DNA of 64,000 nt from Marinomonas sp. MED121 (GCF_000153025.1 NZ_CH672433.1:1-64000); one strand, 5' to 3'; counted from the first letter of the stretch, positions 8,905 to 18,726 are shown. Notes: generated by a model from the sequence alone, not told the origin. Numbers and translations: made by a program.

Positions 8905-9590
8905 ATTTACGCTTCCTTTATTAAACCATACTTCATGTATATCAATATCCTATCATTAATTTTAATATTATATAAATACAGTTTCATAAAAAAGCTTTAA
9001 ATAAAGCCTATTACCCTCTCAGCCTTTTCCTAATAAGTGCACATAAGGTGTAGATTCTTCTTTGGTTTATTCATTAGTCAAAATATTTCTAGGGAGCATG
9101 TTTTCATCGTTTCTATTTAAACATTAACAAAGTCATGGGGTTGGTTCTACGACATCATCTTGCTAGTCTTCAACTGAAAAGGTATACATATTTTGCTATC
9201 TGTAATTGCACCTGCTGAACTACTAAAAACACACGCAAGGTCGCCTACTTTAGCATAAATGACTTAATCTATTTGCTCGATTAAATTGATAAAATGAGTT
9301 AAAAATTAATCATGTTAGCAAGGAATATCACCTATGCATGTCCTGAAAGCATTTTAAGAAACAGCTGAATAGCCAGCCAATACTTTTAAAGAAACAATTG
9401 ATAATAAAGTGAAAAAGTAATTTTTTTCATATTCTAGGTTCTTAAAAACCATTAATTTCAGGCTAAATTAAAGTATTAATATGAAATTTTCATTTTATGC
9501 ATTCCAAAGGTAACAAATTTTAGAGTCGTAACGAATAAGTGGATATTAAAAGGTTTTAATTTTAGGTTAAAAAAGTACTTACAACTCTTA
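8905..9590. other. Intergenic stretch, nothing recognised
   Basis: AT-rich sequence between the small secreted proteins and the tRNA-Val terminator. The promoter of the three-gene set should lie just upstream of 8920, but no convincing -35/-10 pair stands out. No gene or repeat was recognised. Confidence 0.5.
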
Positions 9591-9629
9591 AAAAAAAAGC
9601 CCCTTAGAAGCTAATCTAAGGGGCTTTTC
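9591..9629 (-). terminator. Intrinsic terminator after tRNA-Val
   Basis: GCCCCTTAG and CTAAGGGGC (9599-9624) form a 9-bp stem. Read on the minus strand it is followed by a run of T, as expected downstream of the tRNA gene. Confidence 0.85.
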
Positions 9630-9663
9630 AAATTCTAGCGCTCATAAGCATGAACTATGAATT

Positions 9664-9740
9664 TGGTAGGGCTAGGCAGATTCGAACTGCCGACCTCATC
9701 CATGTCAAGGATGCGCTCTAACCAACTGAGCTATAGTCCT
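9664..9740 (-). tRNA. tRNA-Val(GAC), CCA encoded
   Basis: The minus strand folds as a 77-nt tRNA: D-arm GCTCAGTTGGTTAGAGC, anticodon arm ATCCTTGACATGGAT with anticodon GAC (valine), T-arm GGCAGTTCGAATCTGCC and a genomic CCA end. The acceptor strands are AGGACTA and TAGCCCT, leaving an A4-C69 mismatch where a G4-C69 pair would be expected. Everything else is canonical. Confidence 0.93.
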
Positions 9741-9843
9741 ATAAACTTGTGGCTGGAATTATACCTATGCTAATACACTTGGCAAGTCTTAAGCTTAAAA
9801 TTTATTTAAGCAGTTGATATCCTTAGGCAATTATTGATATTTG

Positions 9844-10287
9844 TTAAATACCGCAACCATCAACCCATTCATGTACATAGTCAGGTAAGTCCGCTTCAGC
9901 AGGCACTGGCGTTGATTTGCCGTCTTCGCCAATTGCGACAAATTTGAATACACCTTCTGTCACTTTTTCTCGGGTACCGATGCGGTTACGTCTCACCCAA
10001 GCCTCCACTAATATTTCCATGGAAGATCGACCGACTTTAATAACGCACGTATAGACACCAAGAATATCACCCACTTTTACCGGACGAATAAAACTCATAC
10101 GGTCAATTTCGACTGTTACCACTCGACTCTGTGCTCTTTGACCTGCACATATACCTGCAGCGATATCCATTTGGGATAATACCCAACCACCAAAAATATC
10201 ACCGGCAGGGTTAGTATCACCTGGCATAGCAACGGTTCGTGTTGTTAATCGGCCTTTAGTTTCTTCTTTTACACTTGATTCTGACAT
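9844..10287 (-). CDS. yciA: Acyl-CoA thioesterase YciA
   Basis: The 147-residue single hotdog-domain protein hydrolyses acyl-CoA esters to free acid and CoA; YciA family members act on a broad range of chain lengths in the cytosol. The family signature MPGDTNPAGDIFGGWVLSQMD (about residues 21-41) contains the catalytic region with its aspartate, and RPVKVGD and the basic stretch VRRNRIGTREKV follow as in E. coli YciA. Size is normal. It lies downstream of uvrB in the same direction across a 145-bp gap containing a small hairpin (10309-10321), so it probably has its own promoter. Confidence 0.92.
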   Translation of the reverse strand: MSESSVKEETKGRLTTRTVAMPGDTNPAGDIFGGWVLSQMDIAAGICAGQRAQSRVVTVEIDRMSFIRPVKVGDILGVYTCVIKVGRSSMEILVEAWVRRNRIGTREKVTEGVFKFVAIGEDGKSTPVPAEADLPDYVHEWVDGCGI

Positions 10288-10432
10288 TATGTGCCTATTT
10301 CCACTCGCCTAACTTGGTTAGGTTTTCAGTTGTCATCCTCCTTGATTAAGTATGTCCGTCTATATCATTTTTGAAACATTCGCCTATTTAATATTTGGAC
10401 TAATAAAAATGACTTATGTTTAGGTTAACTAA

Positions 10433-12463
10433 TTATAGCTCACCCACCTCTTTTAACTTTTTCTGTAATGAACGAATTTGATCTCGATAACCTGCAGCCA
10501 ATTCAAATTTAAGGTTTTCAGATGCCTCAACCATTTCTTTTTGCAACTTAACGATGGCTTTACGCACATCTGCCACATCATCCATACTTTCAACTTTATA
10601 GTCTGCAGATGTCTCGGCCACTTTTTTAGCCTTGCTCTGCTTACCTTTACCAGCACCTGGGTTATAAGACCCTTCCATAATATCTTGCACTGACTTAGAA
10701 ACCCCTTTGGGTACTATGCCATGCTCTTTATTATGGGCCTCTTGTTTAGCACGACGCCTATCTGTTTCAGCCATAGCACGCTCAATTGAGCCTGTAATCC
10801 TATCGGCATACAAAATGGCACGACCATTAATATTACGAGCAGCACGACCTATGGTCTGAATCAAGGATCTTTCTGATCGTAAAAAGCCTTCTTTATCTGC
10901 ATCTAATATCGCCACCAAACTTACTTCAGGTATATCTAGACCTTCACGAAGTAAGTTAATGCCCACTAACACATCAAATTCACCTAACCTTAGGTCTCGA
11001 ATGATTTCAACACGCTCAACCGTATCTATATCTGAATGTAAGTAGCGAACACGAATTCCATGCTCGTATAGGTAACTTGTTAGATCTTCTGCCATACGTT
11101 TGGTCAGGGTAGTCACTAATATCCGCTCACCTTTAGGCAAACGTTTATTAATCTCAGATAATAAGTCATCAACTTGGGTAGCAACGGGTCGAATTTCAAC
11201 AGGTGGATCAATCAAACCTGTGGGTCTGACGATTTGCTCGACAACCCAATCTTGGTGCTCAGCTTCATATTTGCCAGGCGTCGCTGACACTAGAATAGTT
11301 TGTGGTTTTATTTGCTCCCACTCCTCAAAACGCATTGGCCGATTATCAAGAGCAGAAGGCAAACGAAAGCCGTATTCAACTAGGTTCTCTTTACGAGACC
11401 TATCACCCTTATACATGGCACCAATTTGAGGGACAGTTACATGGGATTCATCTATGACCAAAAGCGCATTGGCAGGCAAGTAATCAAATAAGGTCGGCGG
11501 TGGTGAGCCCTCTGGACGACCCGATAGATACCTTGAATAGTTTTCAATGCCTGAGCAATAGCCTAGCTCTTGCATCATCTCTAAATCATAACGGGTTCTT
11601 TGCTCTAATCTTTGCAACTCAACCAATTTATCTAAGTATTTTAGCTGTTGTAAGCGTTCATCTAACTCCACTTTAATTCGCTCAATGGCATCCATCACTG
11701 TCTCACGGGGTGTCACATAGTGGGTTTTTGGATAAATGGTTAAACGGGGTACTTTGCGAATTGTTTTATTTGTTAGCGGGTCAAAAAAGGCAAGGTTATC
11801 AATTTCATCATCAAATAGCTCAATACGAACAGCTGTGTCTTCAGAGTCCGCAGGAAACACATCGATGACATCACCACGTACTCTAAAGTTACCCCGTTCA
11901 AACACCACATCATTGCGACTATATTGAAGTTCAGCTAAGCGCCTTAATATGTCCCTTTGATCAATGCGATCACCTCTATCTAGATGCAGCATCATTTTTA
12001 AATAGGACTGAGGATCACCCAATCCATAAATTGCTGACACAGTCGCGACAATAATAACGTCTTCCCTTTCTAACAGGGCTTTCGTTGCAGAAAGTCGCAT
12101 TTGCTCTATGTGCTCATTAACGGAAGCATCTTTTTCAATAAAGGTATCAGAGGCGGCAACATAAGCTTCTGGCTGATAATAATCATAATAAGAGACAAAA
12201 TACTCAACCGCATTGTTAGGAAAGAACTCTTTAAATTCACCATAGAGTTGAGCGGCAAGTGTTTTGTTGTGAGCCATTATAATGGTGGGGCGCTTTGCTT
12301 TAGCAACAACGTTTGCAATGGTAAAAGTTTTACCTGAGCCTGTTACGCCTAAAAGTGTTTGATGAGCAAGGCCTGCTTCAATACCTTGGGTCAACTTTTC
12401 AATGGCTTTGGGCTGATCCCCTGCAGGCGAAAATTGCGATACGACTTCAAACTCTTTAGACAC
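10433..12463 (-). CDS. uvrB: Excinuclease ABC subunit B
   Basis: UvrB is the damage-verifying helicase-like subunit of nucleotide excision repair; it is loaded by UvrA and recruits UvrC (encoded at 48-50 kb in this window). The 676-residue protein has normal length. Walker A is GVTGSGKT (residues 39-46), and the beta-hairpin region that locks the strands is [11 protein letters not shown] near residue 95. Later helicase motifs include [18 protein letters not shown] and [11 protein letters not shown]-terminal UVR domain for UvrC contact ends the protein. I saw no clear LexA box (CTGT-N8-ACAG) in the 190 bp upstream, so SOS control is not evident. Confidence 0.98.
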   Translation of the reverse strand: MSKEFEVVSQFSPAGDQPKAIEKLTQGIEAGLAHQTLLGVTGSGKTFTIANVVAKAKRPTIIMAHNKTLAAQLYGEFKEFFPNNAVEYFVSYYDYYQPEAYVAASDTFIEKDASVNEHIEQMRLSATKALLEREDVIIVATVSAIYGLGDPQSYLKMMLHLDRGDRIDQRDILRRLAELQYSRNDVVFERGNFRVRGDVIDVFPADSEDTAVRIELFDDEIDNLAFFDPLTNKTIRKVPRLTIYPKTHYVTPRETVMDAIERIKVELDERLQQLKYLDKLVELQRLEQRTRYDLEMMQELGYCSGIENYSRYLSGRPEGSPPPTLFDYLPANALLVIDESHVTVPQIGAMYKGDRSRKENLVEYGFRLPSALDNRPMRFEEWEQIKPQTILVSATPGKYEAEHQDWVVEQIVRPTGLIDPPVEIRPVATQVDDLLSEINKRLPKGERILVTTLTKRMAEDLTSYLYEHGIRVRYLHSDIDTVERVEIIRDLRLGEFDVLVGINLLREGLDIPEVSLVAILDADKEGFLRSERSLIQTIGRAARNINGRAILYADRITGSIERAMAETDRRRAKQEAHNKEHGIVPKGVSKSVQDIMEGSYNPGAGKGKQSKAKKVAETSADYKVESMDDVADVRKAIVKLQKEMVEASENLKFELAAGYRDQIRSLQKKLKEVGEL

Positions 12464-12604
12464 GGCTCTCTTCCTAACACGGTGGCAATAACTGAATATG
12501 TGATTTTATCAAAAATGAAGCAAACTCGCCGCAATCAAAACAAAAGATTTCATTCGACTGTTACGCAAAAAAGATAATTTAGATTATTAGAAACATTTTT
12601 ATTT

Positions 12605-12640
12605 TTTTGATATATACTATTTGGAAATAAGCTTATTCCA
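12605..12640 (+). promoter_or_regulatory. Promoter -10 and palindromic operator candidate for the persulfide dioxygenase-sulP pair
   Basis: An extended -10 (TGATATATACT, with TATACT at 12613-12618) is followed directly by the near-perfect palindrome TGGAAATAAGCTTATTCCA (12622-12640). This sits at the expected transcription start and 13 bases before the ATG. A -35 match is poor (GAAACA), which fits a regulated promoter. The cognate regulator is not in this window. Confidence 0.5.
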
Positions 12641-12653
12641 TTTAGAGATAAAA

Positions 12654-13532
12654 ATGAAAACATTATCAATTACGCCCTTTTTCGATCAAGTCACTAATAC
12701 GGTTTCTTATATAGTGGCAGACACTCATAGCAATACGTGTGCGATTATCGACAGTGTTTTAGATTATGATGCCCCTAGCTCAGAAACAAACACAAGTTCC
12801 GCCGATTTGCTAATTAAGCACATTAAAGAAAATAATTGGCAACTTAAGTGGATCCTAGAGACACATGTACATGCAGATCATTTATCTGCAGCACCCTATC
12901 TGCAACAAAAGCTAGGGGGTAAAATAGCCATTGGTAAGCATATCACTCAAGTACAAACTATCTTTACTGAGCTATTAAATTTAGCCGATACATGCGCCAC
13001 AGACGGCTCTCAATTTGACCTACTCCTGGACGAGGGGGATGAGCTAGCCCTAGGTAATTTCAACATTAAAGTATTACATACTCCAGGCCATACGCCTGCC
13101 TGTATTAGCTATCATATTGAAGATGCTTGCTTTGTTGGTGATACCTTGTTTATGCCAGATTATGGTACAGCTCGATGTGATTTTCCTGGTGGAGATGCCA
13201 ACACTCTTTATCATTCTATTCAAAAAATTCTTGCACTTCCTGACGACACCAGGATATTTACTTGCCACGACTATAAAGCAGAAAATCGGGATTATTATGC
13301 TTGGCAATCCAGTGTCTTAGAGCAAAAGCAAACCAACCTACACATTAACCAAAATGTGAGTGAACAAACATTTACTCATATGCGAAGCTCGAAAGATGCC
13401 ACCTTATCTATGCCTAAACTGATATGGCCTTCAGTTCAAATCAATATGAGAGCAGGCAAATTACCTATGCCTGAAAATAATGAAATGTATTATTTGAAAA
13501 TCCCAATCAGTTCCTCATTAAAAGACTGCTAG
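12654..13532 (+). CDS. MBL-fold persulfide dioxygenase (ETHE1/Blh-like)
   Basis: I use the ATG at 12654 (Met-Lys-Thr-Leu) rather than the TTG further up because it aligns with the family and follows a purine-rich site; this gives 292 residues. Metal ligands of the metallo-beta-lactamase fold are His71-x-His73-x-Asp75-His76 (THVHADH), His146 in HTPGHT, and Asp163 in VGDTLF, with a later CHDY. ETHE1-type enzymes oxidise glutathione persulfide to sulfite with one iron. The C-terminal part (PKLIWPSVQINMRAG) is typical of the BigR-associated Blh branch. A SulP transporter gene follows after 9 bp, a recurrent pairing that suggests sulfide or persulfide detoxification with export or exchange of the sulfur oxyanion. 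Confidence 0.88.
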   Translation: MKTLSITPFFDQVTNTVSYIVADTHSNTCAIIDSVLDYDAPSSETNTSSADLLIKHIKENNWQLKWILETHVHADHLSAAPYLQQKLGGKIAIGKHITQVQTIFTELLNLADTCATDGSQFDLLLDEGDELALGNFNIKVLHTPGHTPACISYHIEDACFVGDTLFMPDYGTARCDFPGGDANTLYHSIQKILALPDDTRIFTCHDYKAENRDYYAWQSSVLEQKQTNLHINQNVSEQTFTHMRSSKDATLSMPKLIWPSVQINMRAGKLPMPENNEMYYLKIPISSSLKDC

Positions 13533-13541
13533 GTGACCTAA

Positions 13542-15251
13542 ATGATAGATATAAAAAACTGGATACCTGCAATTGACCAGATAAGCCAATACAAGCGTCA
13601 ATATCTAGGTGCTGATTTAATTGCAGGCACCATACTCTCTATCATGCTGATTCCACAAAGTTTGGCCTACTCTTTACTAGCGGGTCTGCCGCCAGAAATG
13701 GGTCTTTATGCGAGCATACTTCCCCTCATCATATACGCCTTATTTGGTTCCAGTCGTACCATGGCAATAGGACCTGCGGCTCTCATTGCAATCATGTCCG
13801 CTTCTTTTAGTAGTCAATTTGCATTGGTCGGCACACCCGAATACAACGCAATTGCCATGATACTTGCGCTAATGTCAGGAGGAATTTTACTGGTCTTAGG
13901 CTTTTTGAAGTTAGGTTTTTTAGCAAATTTATTAAGCCACCCTGTGATATCAGGTTTTATTACGGGTTCTGCCATCATTATTGCTGCCAGCCAAATAAAA
14001 CATTTTTTAGGGATTTCAGTTTCCGGGGGCACTTTACCCAGTATTTTAACTGGATTATATAATCAATTAATGGATTTTAACCTTTACGCACTGATCATAG
14101 GTGTTGGTGCATTAACTAGCTTAATTATCATGAAACTGTTTCTTGAGCGTTTTTTGATGAAATTAGGTCTAAATAAGCATAAGGCAAGTATATTTAGTAA
14201 AACCTCACCTTTGATAGTTGTTTCAATTACAACCTTTCTTGTAATGCATTTTAACTTAGCGCAAAAGGGGCTACTTTTAGTCGGACAAGTTCCTGAAGGG
14301 TCACCTTCTTTTATCGTTCCACACTTTTCTTTTTCTCTTATTAAGGATCTACTTCCAGCTGCAGGCATTCTGGCCATGATAGCCTTTATTGAATCAATTT
14401 CCATAAGCCAAGCCTTTGCAACACAAAGTCGTCAAAAAATAAATTCGAATAATGAGCTCGTCGGTCTAGGTAGTGCCAATATTATATCTGGTTTAAGTGG
14501 AGGGTTTACAGTTGCGGGTAGTTTTTCAAGATCTGCTATCAATTTTGAAGCAGGTGCTAAATCTCAATTATCCAGTATTTTTGCTGCCTCACTCGTTTTA
14601 ATGACGCTGTTTTTTCTCACTGACTTATTTTTTTTCATGCCTAATGCCGTACTGGCAGCAACAATCATTATCGCAATTTATTCTCTTATAGATATAAAAG
14701 GCTTGACGCAAATTTGGCAATATTCAAAACATGATGGTATCGCCATGCTAGGTACCTTAGTGATTGTCTTAGGTTATGGTATTGAAGCGGGGATTTTAGC
14801 GGGTGTTTGTCTGTCTATTTTACTTTTCCTTTGGCATACGAGCCGTCCACACATTGCAATTGTAGGCAATATTGAAGGGACTGAGCATTATCGAAATATT
14901 GATCGCTTTGATACTCACATTGAGCCAAGCATATTAAGTCTCAGAATTGATGAAAATTTATTCTTTGCTAATTGCAGGACTCTTGAAGAGAAGGTAACTC
15001 AGTTGATTTCAGATAAGCCTGACGTCAAGCACCTTGTTCTCATGTGCAATGCCGTAAATATGATAGATTTAAGTGCGCTTGAAAGCCTAGAAACCATGAT
15101 GCAAAGATTACAATCAGCAGGGATTAAGTTGCACTTATCAGAAGTAAAGGGGCCTGTTATGGATAAGCTAAAGCACACTCACCTCATATCTAACTTAACT
15201 GGACAACTTTTTTTAACTCAGCATCAAGCTATCCAAACATTAAAGCAATAG
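13542..15251 (+). CDS. SulP-family anion transporter with STAS domain
   Basis: The 569-residue inner-membrane protein has the SulP layout: a transport domain of about 14 membrane segments (residues ~20-430) and a cytoplasmic C-terminal STAS domain (about 440-560, with LVLMCNAVNMIDLSALESLE). The signature SIMLIPQSLAYSLLAGLPPEMGLY lies near residue 33, and GPAALIAIMSAS follows. The family exchanges or symports sulfate, sulfite, bicarbonate and dicarboxylates. Its start is 9 bp past the persulfide dioxygenase gene, with AGGTGA as ribosome site, so both form one transcription unit. Substrate is inferred from the partner only. Confidence 0.92.
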   Translation: MIDIKNWIPAIDQISQYKRQYLGADLIAGTILSIMLIPQSLAYSLLAGLPPEMGLYASILPLIIYALFGSSRTMAIGPAALIAIMSASFSSQFALVGTPEYNAIAMILALMSGGILLVLGFLKLGFLANLLSHPVISGFITGSAIIIAASQIKHFLGISVSGGTLPSILTGLYNQLMDFNLYALIIGVGALTSLIIMKLFLERFLMKLGLNKHKASIFSKTSPLIVVSITTFLVMHFNLAQKGLLLVGQVPEGSPSFIVPHFSFSLIKDLLPAAGILAMIAFIESISISQAFATQSRQKINSNNELVGLGSANIISGLSGGFTVAGSFSRSAINFEAGAKSQLSSIFAASLVLMTLFFLTDLFFFMPNAVLAATIIIAIYSLIDIKGLTQIWQYSKHDGIAMLGTLVIVLGYGIEAGILAGVCLSILLFLWHTSRPHIAIVGNIEGTEHYRNIDRFDTHIEPSILSLRIDENLFFANCRTLEEKVTQLISDKPDVKHLVLMCNAVNMIDLSALESLETMMQRLQSAGIKLHLSEVKGPVMDKLKHTHLISNLTGQLFLTQHQAIQTLKQ

Positions 15252-15270
15252 ACAGTTTAAATTTTAAAGC

Positions 15271-15307
15271 AAAAAAAACCTCAAGCTTCTTGCCTGAAGC
15301 TTGAGGT
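15271..15307 (-). terminator. Intrinsic terminator after the ComEA-like gene
   Basis: ACCTCAAGCTTC and GAAGCTTGAGGT (15278-15307) form a 12-bp stem. On the minus strand it is followed by eight T, so it serves the ComEA-like gene; the plus side lacks a T run, leaving sulP without an obvious efficient terminator. Confidence 0.85.
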
Positions 15308-15366
15308 AAAAACCCTAACGAGGAGACTATCTAGATCCTAAATAAACATAGATGACATTTGTCTTT

Positions 15367-15732
15367 TTATAAAGGAATCTCAGTTAGCTTTTCTCCTTTA
15401 AACTCTTCACCAGGTCCAATAGACAGGTAAACACGGTTCTTTTTGAGTAAAGAAGGTCCGATACCTTTAACAAAAATTAGTTCGTCCAAAGCATTAAAAG
15501 CACCATTTGTTTCACGATATTCAATAATCGCTTGGGCTTTCTTTTGACCCACTCCTACCATCACGGCAGCCAGTTGCTCTGCTGTTGCAAGATTCACATC
15601 AAGTGGTTTTGCAGCCATACTGACATTGGATAAACATAATAATGAGACTAAGACTAAGACAAAGAAAACCTTAAGCAAAGAAGGTAAGGTTTTATTCAAA
15701 TTGCGAGGATTATTTAAAATAGCAGAATACAT
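15367..15732 (-). CDS. ComEA-like helix-hairpin-helix protein
   Basis: The 121-residue protein has a signal peptide or membrane anchor (hydrophobic residues ~20-40, ending VSMAA) and then one double helix-hairpin-helix domain: DVNLATAEQLAAVMVGVGQKKAQ and ALDELIFVKGIGPSLLKKN. This is the ComEA/YbaV type that binds double-stranded DNA in the periplasm. In competent bacteria such proteins pull in transforming DNA; in others they are common and unstudied. A short C-terminal tail (GEEFKGEKLTEIPL) follows the domain. It is monocistronic, with a hairpin-like sequence (GACCACCTTGGTC, about 15759-15771) in its leader. Confidence 0.85.
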   Translation of the reverse strand: MYSAILNNPRNLNKTLPSLLKVFFVLVLVSLLCLSNVSMAAKPLDVNLATAEQLAAVMVGVGQKKAQAIIEYRETNGAFNALDELIFVKGIGPSLLKKNRVYLSIGPGEEFKGEKLTEIPL

Positions 15733-15882
15733 AATAGAAAACTCCTTTTTCTATTGATGACCACCTTGGTCGGATTAATATCAACCTATAAAGGTTCATA
15801 TGACTGATCAACCCCCTGTCAATCAGCCATATAAATATAACCCGTATCTTTACTTTCTCAAGCTTAGGATAAATATCCTATT

Positions 15883-16599
15883 TTAATGACTTATCAAGCT
15901 TTGATTAACACTTGTCAAAACAGCAACAGGGTCTTCTGCTTGAGTAATAGGACGACCCATAACAAGATAATGGCTACCAGCCGCCATTGCCTCTTGGGGT
16001 GTCATAATTCGTTTTTGATCCCCTTGATCAGAACCAATAGGACGAATTCCTGGTGTGACTAGGGCAAAGTCTTTACCTAATTCATTTGATAGCATGCTTG
16101 ATTCTTGTGCCGAACATACAACCCCATCCATACCGGATGATTGTGCAAGTTTCGCAAGGCGAAGCACATGCTGCTCTGGGGTTAAATCAATACCAATTTC
16201 AGTAAGATCAGATTGATCCATACTGGTTAGAACCGTCACAGCAATCAGCAGAGTCTTGTCTTTACCTGTCTGGGTTGCAATAGACTCAAGTGCATTCGCA
16301 GAGGCTTCCATCATACGGCGGCCACCTGCAGCATGAACATTCACCATCCAAACGCCTGCTCTAGCAGCCACACTAACGGCATTAGCAACAGTATTAGGAA
16401 TATCATGAAATTTAAGGTCTAGGAAAATATCAAACCCTAGTGCGTGTAGCTCATCTAAAATAACAGGACCCGCGGTAGTAAACAGCTCTTTCCCTACTTT
16501 CACTCTGCATTGGCTTGGATCAAGACGTTTAGCCATTTCAATTGATTGCGCCATTGTTGGGTAATCTAGAGCAACGACGATAGGAGATTTGCAGGTCAT
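15883..16599 (-). CDS. pyrF: Orotidine 5'-phosphate decarboxylase
   Basis: PyrF decarboxylates OMP to UMP, the last step of de novo pyrimidine synthesis, in the cytosol. The 238-residue protein is of normal length. The catalytic Asp-x-Lys-x-x-Asp lies at residues 61-66 (DLKFHD), the N-terminal substrate contacts are in ALDYP, and the phosphate loop is MGRPIT. It follows lapB by 37 bp on the same strand, the usual lapA-lapB-pyrF order. Confidence 0.97.
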   Translation of the reverse strand: MTCKSPIVVALDYPTMAQSIEMAKRLDPSQCRVKVGKELFTTAGPVILDELHALGFDIFLDLKFHDIPNTVANAVSVAARAGVWMVNVHAAGGRRMMEASANALESIATQTGKDKTLLIAVTVLTSMDQSDLTEIGIDLTPEQHVLRLAKLAQSSGMDGVVCSAQESSMLSNELGKDFALVTPGIRPIGSDQGDQKRIMTPQEAMAAGSHYLVMGRPITQAEDPVAVLTSVNQSLISH

Positions 16600-16636
16600 T
16601 TATTGGCCTCTAATTAAGGTTGTGGGGTTAACTTAT

Positions 16637-17809
16637 CTATTCACCTTCTAAGCCATGAATGGGCTTTACTGTTCCCCAACTTTTACAGCTAGGACATTTC
16701 CAGTGCAGTTGAAAACCAGAAAAACCGCATTGGCGGCAAAGGTGTTTATGTTTATTTTCGGTTAGCTGGTCTAACAGTTCGTATAAGACCTCTAAATGCT
16801 CTTTCGCTTCATCCGTTGCTTCATTTAATTGCATTTGCACCAGCTCACGAAACCCTTTAATGGTGGGGTGTTTTCTGAGTTGATCAATTAAAAATATTTC
16901 AGCATATTCTTTATTATCTTTTGATAAACGCTGGGCTAAAGCCAGAATAATCGTTGCCGAAGGCGAAGTTCTATTTTGTTCTTGTAGGAATTTAGTAAAG
17001 CCACTATTACCCCATACCTTTTCATAACAATCCCTCAATAAAGGAATAGTGATGGGTACAAAGTCTTTATCTTGGCTAGCAACAAGTTTGAGTTCTTTAA
17101 TTGCATCTCGGTAACGTTTTTGGGCAATAAAGACATCTGCAGCTCCCATACTTGCTCTGACACATTTTTCATCTATGTCGAGTGCTTTTTGGTAATCCGC
17201 TAGGGCTTCTTTTGATTTGCCTTTAGCGTGTTTTTCATCCGCTATTTCACAATAAAAATGAGCTAAACGCTTTGCCAAGGCTTGCTTTTTATTAAGCTGG
17301 TAAAGTTGGTGACCAATTTGAATAGCTTGATCCCAGCTCTGTTCAAATTCATAAAGATCAACTAATAAAACCAAAACGGTTGGTTGGAACTCAGTCTGTT
17401 TAGCCGCAATATTTAATAAAAGACGTTCAGCCCTATCCAACAAACCAGCAGACATGAAATCACTAGCCAACTCTAGCTGCACTAGGCGCATTTCTCGTGG
17501 CGTGATTTCTGGTCTTGCTAATAAATTTTGATGAACATTAATGGCTTTTTCAATTTCACCTTTCTTACGAAATAGGTTACCCAGAGTAAGGTGGATATCA
17601 AAAGTTTCAGAGTTAACTTGAAGGGAATCAACAAAAGCATCAATCGCTTCTGAGTGTTGGTTATTTAATAAATGGTTTAAACCACGAAAATAATCAGGAG
17701 GAACCGATGATTTATGGCTGTCTAGTCGTGAAGAGGATTTACGACGCCCCATTATCCATCCGGCTAAAAGCGCGACGAACAGAACAATGAAAAGTAAAAC
17801 CTCTGACAA
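16637..17809 (-). CDS. lapB: Lipopolysaccharide assembly protein B (TPR and rubredoxin-like)
   Basis: LapB (YciM) is an inner-membrane protein that guides FtsH-dependent turnover of LpxC and so balances LPS synthesis. The 390 residues show an N-terminal membrane helix (VLLFIVLFVALLAGWIMG), a long set of TPR repeats, and a C-terminal rubredoxin-like metal site with two CxxC pairs (CRQCGF and CPSC). Size and layout match the E. coli protein. lapA lies 5 bp upstream, so the two are translated together. Confidence 0.96.
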   Translation of the reverse strand: MSEVLLFIVLFVALLAGWIMGRRKSSSRLDSHKSSVPPDYFRGLNHLLNNQHSEAIDAFVDSLQVNSETFDIHLTLGNLFRKKGEIEKAINVHQNLLARPEITPREMRLVQLELASDFMSAGLLDRAERLLLNIAAKQTEFQPTVLVLLVDLYEFEQSWDQAIQIGHQLYQLNKKQALAKRLAHFYCEIADEKHAKGKSKEALADYQKALDIDEKCVRASMGAADVFIAQKRYRDAIKELKLVASQDKDFVPITIPLLRDCYEKVWGNSGFTKFLQEQNRTSPSATIILALAQRLSKDNKEYAEIFLIDQLRKHPTIKGFRELVQMQLNEATDEAKEHLEVLYELLDQLTENKHKHLCRQCGFSGFQLHWKCPSCKSWGTVKPIHGLEGE

Positions 17810-17814
17810 GCTAG

Positions 17815-18138
17815 TTACTCCCTACTTATGTCTAGATCTTTGGTCAAAGACGCTTTGCGTAAAGAATCCAATTCTTTTTGCGCGTTAGTACAACGACGAC
17901 TTAATACACGCACATGATTTTCAGCTCTAAGCAAGACAACACTACTGGCAACTATGGCGACTATGGCACCTAAAGCAAAGGCTAACAAAAGGTATAGAGA
18001 GACACTAAATTCAGGCGCTTGCCAGAAAATAAAGTCGAGACTGACTGGTTGTGGGTTGCGGACAGCAAAAAATATCCCCACTAATAAGAAAAAGAGAAGA
18101 ACAAATGCGAAAACTACTCGCGAAAACCACTTAAGCAT
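17815..18138 (-). CDS. lapA: Lipopolysaccharide assembly protein A
   Basis: The 107-residue protein has two membrane helices (about residues 8-28 and 44-70), a periplasmic QPVSLDFIFWQ segment and a charged coiled-coil tail, as in LapA (YciS). It is the partner of LapB at the inner membrane. It lies between ihfB (72 bp upstream) and lapB (5 bp downstream), the usual order. Confidence 0.92.
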   Translation of the reverse strand: MLKWFSRVVFAFVLLFFLLVGIFFAVRNPQPVSLDFIFWQAPEFSVSLYLLLAFALGAIVAIVASSVVLLRAENHVRVLSRRCTNAQKELDSLRKASLTKDLDISRE

Positions 18139-18210
18139 ACAACACCTACAAGATGAATATTGGCGTCATTATGCCGTGATCTTGAATAGATTTCGAGCTA
18201 AAAAATCGAA

Positions 18211-18516
18211 TTAATTCAGTTCATCAGTTTCCACTGATGGTGAATTAACTAATTCGCGTAATTCTTTACCAGGTTTGAAGTGCGGCACATATTTCGCCAC
18301 GAGATCAACAGATTCACCGGTTTTTGGATTACGTCCGACTCTAGGTGCTCGATAATGTAGAGAAAAACTACCAAAACCGCGGATTTCGATGCGCTCTCCA
18401 TCTGCTAATACTTCTGACATATGCTCTAGCATAGCCTTTATAGCTTGCTCTACATCTTGAACAGGCAAATGAGATTGCTGATCTATAAGCAGCTCTATAA
18501 GCTCTGATTTAGTCAT
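18211..18516 (-). CDS. ihfB: Integration host factor subunit beta
   Basis: IhfB pairs with IhfA to bend DNA at specific sites. I choose the ATG at 18516 ([10 protein letters not shown]) because GAGGA lies about 6 bases before it and the family begins there; this gives 101 residues, with a short C-terminal tail beyond the usual ~94. The HU/IHF fold is clear: [14 protein letters not shown], then [15 protein letters not shown] with the DNA-intercalating proline loop. In most gammaproteobacteria rpsA lies directly upstream; here the upstream neighbour is a divergent ppa, so ihfB must have its own promoter. Confidence 0.95.
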   Translation of the reverse strand: MTKSELIELLIDQQSHLPVQDVEQAIKAMLEHMSEVLADGERIEIRGFGSFSLHYRAPRVGRNPKTGESVDLVAKYVPHFKPGKELRELVNSPSVETDELN

Positions 18517-18618
18517 TTCTGTCCTCGCGACTAGATTTTGATCTATCACTAAGACTAGCTAAATTTAGAAAGAAAGCAATAAGTTAAGTCGATTTCTTCA
18601 CAATTTTTATAAGTTTTC

Positions 18619-18643
18619 TTGAATAAAAATCCCGATTATTCAA
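18619..18643. promoter_or_regulatory. Perfect inverted repeat between ihfB and ppa
   Basis: TTGAATAA (18619-18626) and TTATTCAA (18636-18643) are perfect inverted 8-mers separated by 9 bp. They lie in the divergent promoter region of ihfB and ppa, so an operator is possible. No regulator can be named. Confidence 0.35.
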
Positions 18644-18726
18644 AAACCCTACCATAGTCGTACTAGCATCAGGCAGAACAAGCTTTTATAATTTTGCTCA
18701 AGTTTAGACAAGTTGGAAGAAAAACT

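Noticed and set aside
12464-12653. Search for a LexA box before uvrB
   Set aside because: No CTGT-N8-ACAG match; CTGTTACGCAAAA is only half a site.
15259-15310. Terminator for sulP
   Set aside because: The hairpin there has a T run only on the minus strand, so it was assigned to the ComEA-like gene.
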